Origin: Ptiloglossa arizonensis
Taxonomy: Eukaryota > Arthropoda > Insecta > Hymenoptera > Colletidae
NCBI RefSeq assembly: GCF_051014685.1
Contig: NC_135060.1
Coordinates: 1-64,000, forward strand
Direction: 5' to 3'
DNA length: 64,000 bases
Part shown: positions 22,801 to 35,330 of the stretch, piece by piece
Numbering within the stretch: the first letter of the stretch is position 1
How the letters are laid out: each line of letters begins with the position of its first letter
Notes under the pieces: generated by a model
What the model saw: only the letters and a program-made list of their open reading frames with translations
Database searches by the model: none
Told to the model about the DNA's origin: nothing
Made by a program: the position numbers and the translations under genes

Positions 22801-23842
22801 TTTAACTGCGGATGAACAAAATAAAGTTGAACTAGAAGAACGTAAGAAATTGGATCAAGAACTGCAAAATGTAAAACAAAATTTAAAACAAAAAGAGGAG
22901 GAATTACAATGCTTAACTGCCAATTTACAGGTATTCCAGAATAAAATTGTTCTTGATTATACTATTCTAAGACTTAAAAACATTAATTTTTATGATAAAA
23001 TGGCTTTAACAGAAAATGCAAAACAACTATACCTACATCCTTAAAGATATAGATGAGGCTCATGAATGTAAAGAAAATAAAAACCATTATTTAGTTGAAC
23101 TAAAACAACAAATCCATAATCAAAAAGAAAAAATATCGAGAGCTGATAAAAATTTACAAAATGCTCAAAGAGACATTCAACAAATATTTGCAATTACAGG
23201 AGACAAAACAGTACTAACGCAAGAAGTTTGTAAATTATATGAAGTATTTCATGATAATTATATTGTATTCTTAATAAACTTATTACAATAATAATTGCAT
23301 TTATTACAGAAAGAGGTAGAACTACGCGAACTTCAAGAACAGAATTCTATTGTTTTACAAGATATTGCAGAATTTACAATTCATCATGTGGAAGCTGAAG
23401 CTTATATTAAAAATCTTCTGGCTACTAAAAATATACAATTACCTTCTATTCCACAATTTAATCAATCACCAATGTCAAGTCAATGTTGTAGTACTACAAA
23501 TTCAGTAGACCTTCTGCCAAAGAATACAAATCATGGAAGCATTGCTGCCTCATCCAGAGAAAGTATTGGAAACATTGTCAATATAAAAGCTGAATTTCAA
23601 AGTATGTTTGTAAATTTATACTTATTTATTACATGTACACATAGTAGTTGAATCAATTATATATAACCGAGGAAAAAATGACTTACATTTAAATTTTTAG
23701 CACCTTTATTAGTTTACATATGATTTATGGATATGGTTATTTTTCAGCAATTCCAACAAAAACTTCATTCAAAAGTATTACGAAACAAGAACAATCTGTA
23801 AAAACCTCCCTGCAGAAAAAGTTCACAAAAAAAACTTTTTAA
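19655..23842 (+). CDS. CCDC39: CCDC39, axonemal 96-nm ruler coiled-coil protein
   Basis: Eleven exons: 19655-19759, 20014-20496, 20544-20765, 20881-21072, 21152-21367, 21438-21821, 21885-22139, 22448-22930, 23013-23225, 23310-23601, 23748-23842. All introns are GT-AG and frame is kept; 979 residues (human 941). The N-terminus carries the family signature WEDGFRIPVANEENK, followed by almost continuous heptad coiled coil. ENTLRVINVCNDKYK late in the protein matches human ENTLQVLNSCNNNYK. The C-terminus is Ser-rich then basic. With CCDC40, CCDC39 forms the ruler that sets the 96-nm repeat of motile axonemes and places the nexin-dynein regulatory complex and inner dynein arms; in insects it should act in sperm flagella and possibly ciliated sensory neurons. 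Least certain boundaries are the exon 1/2 junction and the exon 9 donor (GTTTGT). Intron 1 contains an AT microsatellite. It is the first gene inside the telomere. Confidence 0.93.
19841..19882. repeat. (AT)21 microsatellite in CCDC39 intron 1
   Basis: Uninterrupted AT dinucleotides, 42 bp, within the first intron. Confidence 0.97.
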
Positions 23843-24341
23843 TATAATTTTATAAATATTGAATAGTAATTTGTATCTTATTATTTATGTTTAATCATAG
23901 GAAATAAAATAATAAAACAAAGATTGTACAAATAATATGAAAAAATAATTTATTTACATCTGACCTTAAAAAACAAAGAAGAATGATATACAAAATACGT
24001 TTCAATACTACTAATCCATAACTATGTACTATCCGCCAAATTTTGACATTTGTGCTGTGGAATAAATCCTGAGGATAATTGAAAAATATATAAAAAAAAA
24101 CAAGTATGACCATTCATTTTAAATATTGTTTATTTCAATAAAGATTGACTTGAATACAGAAACAATTTTGGCCACATTTCTGTTGCATATTGTCAATAAA
24201 AGGATTTGACGAAACCTTAGCAGTATATATATGTGAAAAAATGATTATTGAACATTGAACATTGAAAGAATAACGAATGGTTTATTTGTTAAGTAACAGT
24301 AAGTAAGTAGTAAGTTACAAACATACTGTCTGGAATTTCAG
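23843..24341. other. CCDC39 3' flank, no gene seen
   Basis: AT-rich. An AATAAA-like signal for CCDC39 lies shortly downstream of the stop (GGAAATAAAATAATAAAAC at about 23900). No earlier exons of the esterase D fragment that follows could be found here. Confidence 0.5.
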
Positions 24342-24518
24342 GGAAGGGAAGATAAATTTTTAAAAGATGGACAATTACTACCACAAAATTTCTTAACAGT
24401 TGCAAAAGATGCTAAATTATCCTTAACTCTTAGATTTCAAGAAGGCTATGATCATAGTTACTTCTTCATATCTACATTTATTGAAGATCATATTAAGCAT
24501 CATATAAAAATACCTTAA
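24342..24518 (+). pseudogene. Isolated last exon of esterase D / S-formylglutathione hydrolase
   Basis: An acceptor-like TTTCAG at 24336-24341 is followed by 58 codons and TAA. They encode GREDKFLKDGQLLPQNF, then LRFQEGYDHSYFFISTFI, ending IKHHIKIP. This matches the C-terminal fifth of esterase D, including the GYDHSY motif that carries the catalytic His. The preceding ~220 residues (oxyanion-hole region, GHSMGG nucleophile, catalytic Asp) are absent between here and the telomere, a stretch filled by the intact CCDC39 gene. No promoter or start codon in frame was found. The exon itself has no stop or frameshift, so it is either a recent fragment of a duplication or a relic of rearrangement. 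The full enzyme hydrolyses S-formylglutathione in formaldehyde detoxification; this fragment cannot do so alone. Confidence 0.8.
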
Positions 24519-24888
24519 AAGTTAGTTCAACATATTTTACGTTTTATTTATAATTTTTACATTTTAAAAATAAATTCTTAAAGTATACTTTTATATCGAG
24601 AAAATAATGTTTCTCATTCCAAATGACAAAACAAAAATGAAATAAGAATTATCTATGTAAATAAAGACTATTGTAAAAAATGTGAACACATTCTTTTTCT
24701 TTTTTCAATTTCTAATTCTTTTTTTTTATAATTGCAGAAAAGTATAAAAATATAAAGTTACATCCTTTGTTTGTTTAATTTTTATTTGTTATTTTCATTG
24801 CTTACTTTCATTTATGCAGGAAATTTGTACAGTTTTTGATTAAATAAATAACATGTACATAAATATAAAATTTACAATGAAAAAACTA
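24519..24888. other. Convergent 3' flanks of esterase D exon and rho-7
   Basis: AT-rich spacer between a plus-strand stop at 24518 and the rho-7 stop at 24889. It contains AATAAA on the plus strand at about 24569 and 24659, and AATAAA on the minus strand at 24781-24786, the latter about 100 bp past the rho-7 stop and its likely polyadenylation signal. Confidence 0.5.
24781..24786 (-). promoter_or_regulatory. Probable poly(A) signal of rho-7
   Basis: AATAAA on the minus strand about 103 bp beyond the stop codon. Confidence 0.5.
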
Positions 24889-27228
24889 TCAATGTGGCCC
24901 ATGTGGCTCACGTATCTCGTGCCAAATTCTTAATACTGGTTCACGTTTTAGCCATATATTAGCATTACCCCATGAGTGCCAAAATCTATAATATGTGTAA
25001 TAAAAATGTATAGACTTAACTGAATGTAAATTTTTTTTACAAATGCACTTACATCCCAAATAATATTCCACCCAAGTGTGCTGCGTGATCCAAATATGGC
25101 CAACGCAGAAGACATCCCAAAATATCCAATCCTATTATTGCTTGAATTACCTATTTATAAACACTCTTATTAATAAACACAATCAAATTTGTACACTGAA
25201 GTTTATACAAGATGATTCTTTGATCAATACACTTCAAAAGAGTGCTGCTACCACCACCACCTAAACATCATAACAATAGTTTCATTCTGTTTCTATATTA
25301 CAAATATATCTGATCTCTGCTGCAGTACACATCATCGTCGACCAACCACTGATACAACAGTGACATTGACTTCCATCCTGTGTTATTGTGTATAGACAAA
25401 TTATTATATACAAACATCAGACTATAGCTACGAAGGTTAGCAGACGGCCCTTCTTTGAAGTTTACTGGCAAGAGAATCACTTTTTATTAAACTTAAATTA
25501 TCAGCATACCGTGCTTGATGAAAATTTGTACATGGGAAGAAAAATAAAACTAAGTTGTGTACTTGGAAACTCAGTACACACAAATCCAAAGATACCCAGT
25601 ATTGCTCCTGACTATATTATAAATAAGAAATGATTACTTACATAAACATTCTTACATTTCAGTGAATATGTTAAAACTGCATAAATTTGACAAATACTCA
25701 CAGCTCCTAAGGAAGGTTTTTGTATGCCAAATACAGTTTTAAATAAATTGCTGGCAAAACTAGACACCACACCGCTAGTTAGATAAAGTGCCATAAACTG
25801 TTCTTTACCTAATGCTGCCACAGCCATAGAACTAAAACTGTGTAACACATACATGTTGACAGCTAGATGTAAAAATGATGAATGGGAAAATGTTGATAGT
25901 AGCATTGGCCAACATATTGTACCTTTTATAAAAATTATAAAGTTTTATATCTTTTTGTATCCATGCTACAATTTATCATAGTAAAATATATATAATATAT
26001 AACTTACGAGATGCAATACTACTACAAAAATATTGTGACATTGTTTGTTTAAGCATTGGGAGACGCCATGCAAGAAATACTAGGGCATTTAGAAAACATA
26101 TAGGAACAAATATTTTTTCTCCTTCTGTTAAATTTTTCCACCAAATTTCCATTTCATGTCTCCATCCTGTTCGCTAGAAATAATAAATGTATGAATAATA
26201 TCTACTAAATATTATCTATTAACTCTTTATACAAGATAGTAAAAAACAGTCTAAAATTCAGGGGCATACAGTAAACACTAAAAAGAATAAAAATTGTCTA
26301 ATCAACAAAGGTCCTGCATATCAATCTTTTCAGCATAAAACTAACTTTTGTTATTTACAAACATTCAATATCATAAGTGAGTCTTTTTGTAGCAAATTGA
26401 ATGATAACTTGAGAATATCACTTATCACAGTCAAAATTAAACAGATACCAGAGATTCGTATTATGTTTGTGTCTATGAAATAATGTTTGTCAATATTAGT
26501 GATCTTGTGTTGACAAGATGTTCTAAACCAATTTCTCTGTTTACACTTGATCTGGTGTAAAGGAACTCACTTGCATTAATGGTGTAAGGAACTCGCTTTG
26601 TATTAATTATAGATATTTTTTATTCCTTTCAATGAGTACTATAAGCTTCTAAAGTCTTAGATCTTTTTTTTATCACCCAATATATAAGTATGATTATACA
26701 AACACGTATTTCAAAATGTTTGTAATGATTAATTATCCTAGAGGTTCTTTCTCTGATATTTTCATATTCCCAAATGGCAGCAGCAACAAATGTCGTTCCA
26801 CCAAACTAACATAATGAAAAGAATGAAAGTTATGATATAATATAAATCAAATTTCTTTATAAGTGCTTTATTCTATATTAAAATCTTTCTTCTATTTATC
26901 TTTCGCTTACCATAATTGTAAAAACAAATGGTTTCAATAATTTAGGAAATTTACTTGCAATCTCTTTATTAATGTTAATATTCTGAAAAGATGTTTCTGA
27001 TACATTTTCTTTAACTTTAAATTTTCTAAAATTTCTGGTTTGTTTGTATAATTTAACTGCACGTAATTTAGGCCTAAGTTGTAGAGTCGTGAAAACGCTA
27101 AAAATATATGAAATAGTTGTAATTATTCTATTTAATGTATCAATTTTTAACCTTACTTTGTGATATCAAAATATGTCTTACCATTTACATACAGTATCGT
27201 CTAAATACAAAAATGGTCTAATAGCCAT
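24889..27228 (-). CDS. rho-7: PARL / rhomboid-7, mitochondrial intramembrane serine protease
   Basis: Eight minus-strand exons, 5' to 3': 27182-27228, 26911-27097, 26704-26805, 26008-26173, 25702-25922, 25510-25611, 25053-25150, 24889-24985; 339 residues (human PARL 379). Landmarks: FVAAAIWEYENIRER (human GSAAIWQYESLKSR), then the WW..L segment, PMLLSTFSHSSFLHLAVNMY, and the catalytic GASGA formed across the exon 5/6 junction (nucleophile about Ser242). The DHAAHLGG segment supplies the catalytic His (about His300, HxxGxxxG). The protein ends KIWHEIR-like (VLRIWHEIREPHGPH). The basic, aromatic N-terminus fits a mitochondrial targeting sequence. PARL cleaves inner-membrane clients such as PINK1 and PGAM5, and the fly orthologue is needed for mitochondrial fusion. 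Multiple hydrophobic helices are present as expected. Confidence 0.95.
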
Positions 27229-29199
27229 ATCACTAATAATTTAAACACAAGGAAGCTGAAATGAAAACAGTGAATTTTATTAAAAGATTCTTACTTCAAA
27301 CTCATTTTTCCGTGTTTAACAGAAATTTGTGTCTTGATTTGGATACCTTTTATAAAATGAATTCATGTATATCACAAATACATTTTGTTTTATTATGTTA
27401 ATTGAAAATGCTAAGTCAGTAACGTTTTTAATGTAACTATTTTATACTTATTCTATACTTATCATTATACTTATTCATTCAACGCGTTTTCTTAATATCG
27501 TATAAAGTATATAATCAATGGGAAATAGCAAAATCAAATTAGTTTATTACGAACGTAGATAAATCTTAACTTTAATATTTCATCACATAAGTATAAATTT
27601 ATTATATGTCACATGTGTTATCTAAGCAAAAAGTTACATGAACTTTTGCTTATGATATTTTTGCCCATTCCTTTTGTGGTAGATACACGCACATGGATGT
27701 TACGTATTGTTGTTGGGAAAAAGTTTGTAAAGTATTAAATTAATTTAAGAGTATTACATACAGTATTTTCTCGATAAATATAAAAGCCTTGAGACCAAAA
27801 TTCACATTTATAAAGGAGCGTCCACGAAAGTCTACACCTCTATCAGAATTTCATCAGCAGCAACGGGCATAGAAAAGGACAGGAAATGAAAGAGAAAGAG
27901 GGACTGAGCATGGAAGTTTAAAGGCCATGTGATCGCTTACAACATTAATACAAATACATGTTTTTAATTTTTGTTTTTTTTTTTTTTATGAAACCTTTAT
28001 CAAAATATTTGAAGATTTTTTCGATTAAAATGAGACCGATCATGACTTGGATGATAATCCATAATTTGGATGATATTTATTAAATGACAAAATATTATTC
28101 AATTAACAAGTGGTATTAACTCAATATTTTTACTTATTAATTAAGTCTGTATTGTATTTATACATTATTAATATTGTTTCACTAACATAATTATTATCTA
28201 CCGGCTAGTGTTACATTGTACTCACTACTGAGTATCGTGAAGTGTCACATTAATCGTTTGATTGATTCAAAAAAGACCCCCTCTAAACTTTTCGTATTCA
28301 TAGAATAGAAAATGTTTAAGTGTGAATGTAAAAAAAGAATTTTTAAGGACATGTTGCAGCCTACGATGAATATTAAAAATGTAATATAATTTGTTGGTTA
28401 CTATGTAAAAGTATATGAAAAAATTAAACAATAAAAAGTTATAAAAAATCAAATATTACTTACATAAATTAGGTACCTCGTTGCACGACTTTTCTAGTTC
28501 CATTTATATATACACGTATATTTATTTATATACATAGCTGCAATACAATCGACAATGAAGTCTTGATGTGAAAAATATCTATAAGGTAATGTATAAAGGA
28601 TTGGCGATGACCTTTAAGACTAGGGTAAAATGACCTTAAAGGAAGAAAGCATGAATCATAATATTGTTAACTTTAAACTAAACAAATTTTTTTTTACACA
28701 TTTTATTGTGTTAGCAAAAATAATAAAAATATTAGAGTACAAGATATATGAAATACCTTATATATATATAAAACAGCAATAAATAGTAACGAATAAAAGC
28801 ATAAACATCAAACATTTTCTAATTTGCTTACATTGTAGATTGATATTAATAATTATTGATTGTAATTAAAAAATAATTTTCTTTATTATTAACAAAGATT
28901 TCATATACAATATTGTAAATTATAATTATTTACATTTTTTATTAAGATATGTAACTTTTATTATTACTTAAAATGTTCTAATTATTGTTATTCTTGTACA
29001 TATATACTTGAACAATTCTACCGTTAATAAATTGAGATTAAAAATAATAGATATTAATCAAATTCAATATACTTCACTAGATCTTTCATGCAAAATATTC
29101 TTACAGGAAGTTGATTATTTCTAACCATTTTTTAAGTAACAAGTTTGTTTTTCAAATATAGCGGCAAAACTACTAGTAAATTCAAATATCCGTTTATGG
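27229..29199. other. Intergenic region between divergent rho-7 and RpS23
   Basis: About 2 kb, AT-rich, with several short chance frames (for example minus strand 28267-28452) that show no family features. Poly-T at about 27976-27987. No RNA gene recognised. The promoters of rho-7 (left edge) and RpS23 (right edge) must lie here. Confidence 0.5.
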
Positions 29200-29222
29200 A
29201 GGTTAGGTCTCTTCCGGTCGTG
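29200..29222 (+). promoter_or_regulatory. Probable RpS23 start region with TTAGGTCT and pyrimidine tract
   Basis: GGTTAGGTCTCTTCCGGTCG ends about 20 bp before the ATG. CTCTTCC resembles the 5' terminal oligopyrimidine start used by ribosomal-protein mRNAs. The adjoining TTAGGTCT equals eight bases of this chromosome's telomere unit. Assignment of the start is inference. Confidence 0.35.
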
Positions 29223-29238
29223 TAGCACAGCGAGCAAG

Positions 29239-30110
<872 letters not shown>

Positions 30111-30245
30111 AATTATTGTCATGTATTTCTAATTGCACATATAAAGATTTTAAAAAAAAGATAGTGTTTTATTAATGCCTTCGCCAAAATTACAGAAAAA
30201 AATTTCAATGCTGTAACTTTCATTACACGATTAAATATAAACACT

Positions 30246-30251
30246 TTTATT
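30246..30251 (-). promoter_or_regulatory. Probable poly(A) signal of the HAUS7-like gene
   Basis: AATAAA on the minus strand about 70 bp beyond the stop codon at 30321. Confidence 0.5.
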
Positions 30252-30320
30252 TTACAAAAGTCTAAAAATACAAAGTTAACAAGTTTTGCTTACAATACAA
30301 TGATACCATAAATTAATAAT

Positions 30321-31880
30321 TTAATAATTATCCACATACTTGTTTAAAGCTTCTTCTGTAGAAATAAGTGTACATTCAATGACTTCAGTTAATGGTGAAA
30401 TTATTTTATTGGATTTATCTGGTAAAGTTGCATGAAATATTTCATGCTTCGCTTGCAAAAGCTAAAAATAAAATATATAGATATAAAATATCTAATGCAT
30501 AATATCCTATTGGAATTAGTAACGATATATGTTACATAAATATTAAAATATATAAATGTAAAACCTTTGTTAAAGAAGAAAAGTTGGAGCATATATGTTT
30601 AATATCAGAATCCATAGAGTATACAATATTCTTTTGATTTTTCCCATTTTTTTCTTTAAACATTGGCCATGATTCAATTGTTGAAAAGGCTTCTAAGAAT
30701 TTCTCTTTCTCCGTATTAAACAACAAATCTTTATCATTCTCGTTATCCTTTTTTTCTTCCTATAATTTTATTTGAATTTACATTCTAATATTATTTTAAT
30801 GAAAACAAATATAATTTGATGGTACCGTTATCTGTACTTCGTGACTTTTTGTACACTCTTTCTTTTCAAATTCATCATTAGAATTTAATTCTTGATGATC
30901 AGCCACATATTCTTTCAAATTATTAAAATACTCCAGAGATTCAGAATAACTTAGCTGTGGTTCAATATCAGATACTATTAGATCTGAATTTATATTAGTA
31001 CAGCCCTAATACATACAAAATATTGTTATATCTATAAATATGTAAGTACCGCATAATCATTACGGGCTATAAAACTTAAAAAAGAAGAAGAAATTATCGA
31101 TAACCTGAATAGCTATATTGGTTAATTAATAAGAGTAACATAATTATTATATAATCAAATAAAACTATGCTTAATGACCAAAGTAAGAAAAACTACTTTC
31201 GAATGTTTGAAATATGAAATAAGAAAATATTGCATTTTTATATTAATTGTTATAAAATAACTCAACAGGAAAGTGGTTGAAGCAGTTATCTAGCATCCAA
31301 AAGATTTATTTTCTTTTATAAATATATATTTAAAAAATTTACTTGCATACCTGTAATATATCATTATTAAATTCCTTTCTACCATCCCCAATATTGGATG
31401 ACTTGATATACATACACTTTATAAAATCTAATAATAATTCTAAAGTAGGAAGCTGTTCTTGCAACGTACAATTTCCCTGCAAAACATAATTTGTATTTCA
31501 TGTATATCAACAATTTTTAATAAATTAAATAAAATACATACCAGTAACAAATTCATGTCTGTACAAATCCCAATCTCAGAATAACACTGCAATAACTTTG
31601 CTACAAGAAAATATCAATATTACTGATAATCAATGTATCTATCTGTTTATTTAATGATTTTATATTTGAAACCTTTTAAATCAGCGCCTTTTAAATTTTG
31701 TAGTTTAATGGCTATTTCGGGAGATTTTTCAATCAACAGCCAAGACAATAAGAAAACACGATTTTCTCCACTGAGAATCGTTATTTCTAAATTTTCAGCT
31801 ACTGTTGTCGTAATTTTAGGATATCGTATTTGTACTAAAATATTATAAATATCAGTCATAATTTCTTTTGCCTTATTCAT
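30321..31880 (-). CDS. HAUS7: HAUS7-like augmin complex subunit
   Basis: Six minus-strand exons, 5' to 3': 31673-31880, 31542-31600, 31351-31476, 30826-31005, 30565-30759, 30321-30461; 302 residues (human HAUS7 368). The N-terminal third has the HAUS7 pattern: a short helix ending in a hydrophobic stretch, then ILSGENRVFLLSWLL (human LCSPSEYRLEILEWM), a LKG motif, and LLQCYSEIGIC followed by a helical LLLDFIKCMY segment. The C-terminal half is acidic and polar with predicted helices and no recognisable motif. Augmin recruits gamma-tubulin to existing microtubules for branching nucleation in spindles. The family evolves fast, so the name rests on the N-terminal pattern; the exon model is well supported by phase and length. 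Exon 1/2 and 4/5 junctions use weaker donors (GTTTCA, GTACCA). Confidence 0.7.
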
Positions 31881-33900
31881 TGTTCAAAATTATAGAATAA
31901 TCTTATTTATTAGTTTAATGGACTTTATATATTATTTTTGACGACTTTTTGTATTATAATTCTTGAGGGCAGTTGAATTTTTGAATAATAGCATTAACTA
32001 TACAATTATATCAGATAGGCAACAGTACATGTTTACAAGTCGCGAAAATTTGATAATAGATTTACGTGTAAAGTTGTCTCGAAATAAAGAAATTATTATT
32101 AATTATAAAAGATGGTTACAAAAATGATTTTCCATAAAAAAATGACTTGAAAGCAAAGACCATTATCTTTCTTTATTAGCTTTGACTTAAAAAAATTGGT
32201 TTTAAAATTCATCGACCATGTATACCTTGAACTGTTGAGACATCATAGATGTTAATATTACAATTAATTAATATTAATAATATTTTTGTACTTTAAGATT
32301 ACAGTTCATTTTACACTTTATTCAATAAGATGAAAGACTTGTAATCAAAGGCCAAAAACGGCGGGATGTTGTATGTGTTACCTGTATAAATATATACTGC
32401 TGCCGATTTCATCCTTGTATAGTTAAAAAATATTTACGGTTGTTGGGCAACCGGGGTATCCAGTTATACTATGTGTCTTATTTGGGTACATTAGATATGT
32501 GCAATAATTTTAATTTTATATGTTTTCGAAACTTTAATTTTTCTTTTCTAACATTTGAAATACTGTTTTAAATGATTTGTACGAAAAAATCACTTGAAAC
32601 TACAATGTAATTGTATGTCAAAGTTAATTGTTCTTGTCGTTTGAATGCATATATTATCGGTTCACGAGAAGAAGGCACAACGTGTTTAGATCCTCGTTCC
32701 ACTCGCAGTCCGTTGTTGCTCGTACGATTGCAAGCAAGCGGTAAAGAATAGTTAAAATTAAATTTCATTTAACAATTTACCAGCAATTGTTTTAAAGAAA
32801 TACTTGGTTCTAATAATTGAAAACAATCTTTAAATCTGTGAAATAAACAATTTTCAAAATTTTGCAAAATTCTTCAAGCACGTTTAAATGGCATTTAATG
32901 TTTACCACTGGTTCTGGCCATTTTTCATATATTCTCACAAGCAAGCCTCACTTCAAAGGTAGATGAAAATGAACAACATTTGTTTTCTGGTTTTTTAAAT
33001 TGCAGGTCCGAGTCTTGATCGTACTGCAACTGGAAGGTAAGACTGTAACTTACGGATTTGAACGCAAAATATTACTTACATATATATACAATAATTGTAG
33101 TTTTACAGTGAAAGAGTCGATAAACGAAAATATATGTATAATCACATAAAAACAAGTAATATAAATAAAAAAGGCGAACAACAATGCATTAAACAAAATG
33201 TTCTTAATGAAGGAATTTAAATAGTTGTACATGATTTAATATTCTTACAAAATATGTTAAGGCAAACAGTTTAAGAAAAACTATAAAAATTCGTCTCTTA
33301 ATTTATTTAATATTTATGAATAAATAAATTAAATAAATATAGAATTGATAATTTTTATATTTTTTAATGAAGCGTGACATTAAATTAAGGTTAAGAGTAG
33401 GTAGATATTTGAAAACACGCGTTTTTTAAATTTTGTTTAAAACGTTTACAAAGAATTAAAATTCCAATGGTTTAATTATAAACATTTTGTTTTCTTCTTC
33501 CTAATTTTATACTTTTATAATTTAAAATAGTATATCTGTTGAACATTTAAATCTAGTTCAAACATCTTTTCAGTAAATATTTTACATTAGTGTTATGATA
33601 CTAATTTTGTAAAACAAAAATTTTTATTTCAATTTTTTATTAAGTATAAGGATTATAAAAGTTTTTCAAAAAATTATTATGCATTCTATCTTGCATTACT
33701 TAGATTATTAACTTTAAGGAAAAAACAAATGCGAAAGAAATTAATATCTTTCTGAAGTCATTTTCGTTTTATTGCCTTTGCCATGGCACACTTTACACAT
33801 TCATACTGCAAATTAAGTTACATAACTCTTGCGACCCAGATGTACACACTTCAGGTAAATTGTTCTTGTACAACATATTAATTATGTACACTTTAAACTA
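31881..33900. other. Intergenic region between HAUS7-like and MED12, includes MED12 3' end
   Basis: AT-rich, 2 kb. A minus-strand AATAAA at 33768-33773 lies about 130 bp past the MED12 stop and is its likely polyadenylation signal. Around 32430-32470 a short GC-richer patch has the palindrome GGTTGTTGGGCAACC, but it does not fold as a tRNA. No gene recognised. Confidence 0.5.
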
Positions 33901-35299
33901 CTAATAAGGCGGCGGTTGATGTTGATAATGTTGTGGTGGTTGGCTCAAATGTCGTTGTAAATGTGTTACTAACTGCGGTGTTGGCTGTTGTCCAGCAGCA
34001 TTACCTTGTTGCTGCTGCTGCTGCTGTTGCGCTTGTTGCTGCTGTGCTTGTTGTTGTTGCATTGCAAGCATTTGTTGCCTCATACGTTGCTGATTTATTG
34101 CCTGCTGCTATGATTCAAGTAATCGCAATCATTTGTTTAAAATTTATTCAAATAAATAAAATTATTCAGTCAGACAAATCTTTTTTTCAAGTTCGAACAA
34201 TTCTTATAAGAAATGTAATCAAACTAAGCATCTAAAATGTTAGATAAAATATATAAATTGGATAAAATACGCTTGTTTTATCTAAATTTATATTACTTGA
34301 TATACATCATCCCCATTTTTAACTTAATTATATTGTTTAAAAGTTTGATACAATCTAAGATGATGTGAAATTTGTAAAATTACAATGTAAAGACACTTGA
34401 CACATCATATAAGAAAGATATCATAAGGAACTTACCTGTTGGAATTGCTGATTTTGTTGCAAACCAACGTTGGCAGTGCCTACACCTGTTACTCCAACCG
34501 CGCCAGGCTTTCCACTAGTCTGTCTATATGGTGGAGCTGGTTGATTTTGAACTCCACCTCCCATTGGACCCATTGTATTCATTGTAACATTTGGAGCCTG
34601 AAATATACAGAAACACGAATATATCTTATTTATTCGGAAACTTTTTTTCCTCCTTGAATAGTACCTGAAGGTATGGTGGTCTAGCAGCTCCAGGTTGCAT
34701 CCGTTGTTGTGGTATATATTCTTGCCCTCGTTGAGGTCCCATCATCTGCTGTTGATTAGAAAACATCATATTCTGCTGTTGATTCATTAAACCTTGTTGT
34801 TGCTGCTGCTGCTGCTGCAACAGTTGTTGTTGTTGTTGCGCTTGTTGAGGTGCTTGTTGTTGCTGTTGCTGCGGTTGTTGTTGTGGTATCATTTGTTGGC
34901 CTCCATATCCTGCATAATTTTGATTCATTCCTGTAAAAGTATAGTACATATAATATTAAGATGTAAACTATTTAACCCTTTAGCTGTGAAAGACGTATGC
35001 ACCTTGAGAAAGTAATCATTCATTTGCAAAAGTTATATGTATATGTCTTCAAAAGTAATTACTGAAATATATAAATGTCGTAAATTGTTTCTATGTTTTA
35101 TTATTTTCAACAAAACAATTTGGTTTTAGTTTTATCGCGGTGTAAATCACTGATATTGCACCTTAATGAATGAATTGTGGCTGGAACGCTGTACACATTA
35201 TTCACTTCTCAGTTGCAACATATTGCAGCTAAATGGTTAAGTTTACAAATAGCAACCTATGATTACCTTGTTGCATTCCAGTGTAAATTCCTTGTTGTT

Positions 35300-35330
<31 letters not shown>

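Noticed and set aside
24342..24518. Functional esterase D gene
   Set aside because: Only the last exon is present; the catalytic Ser and Asp parts are missing and the upstream space is taken by CCDC39.
32430..32480. GC-richer palindrome considered as a tRNA or small RNA
   Set aside because: No A/B boxes and no cloverleaf; only a short stem.
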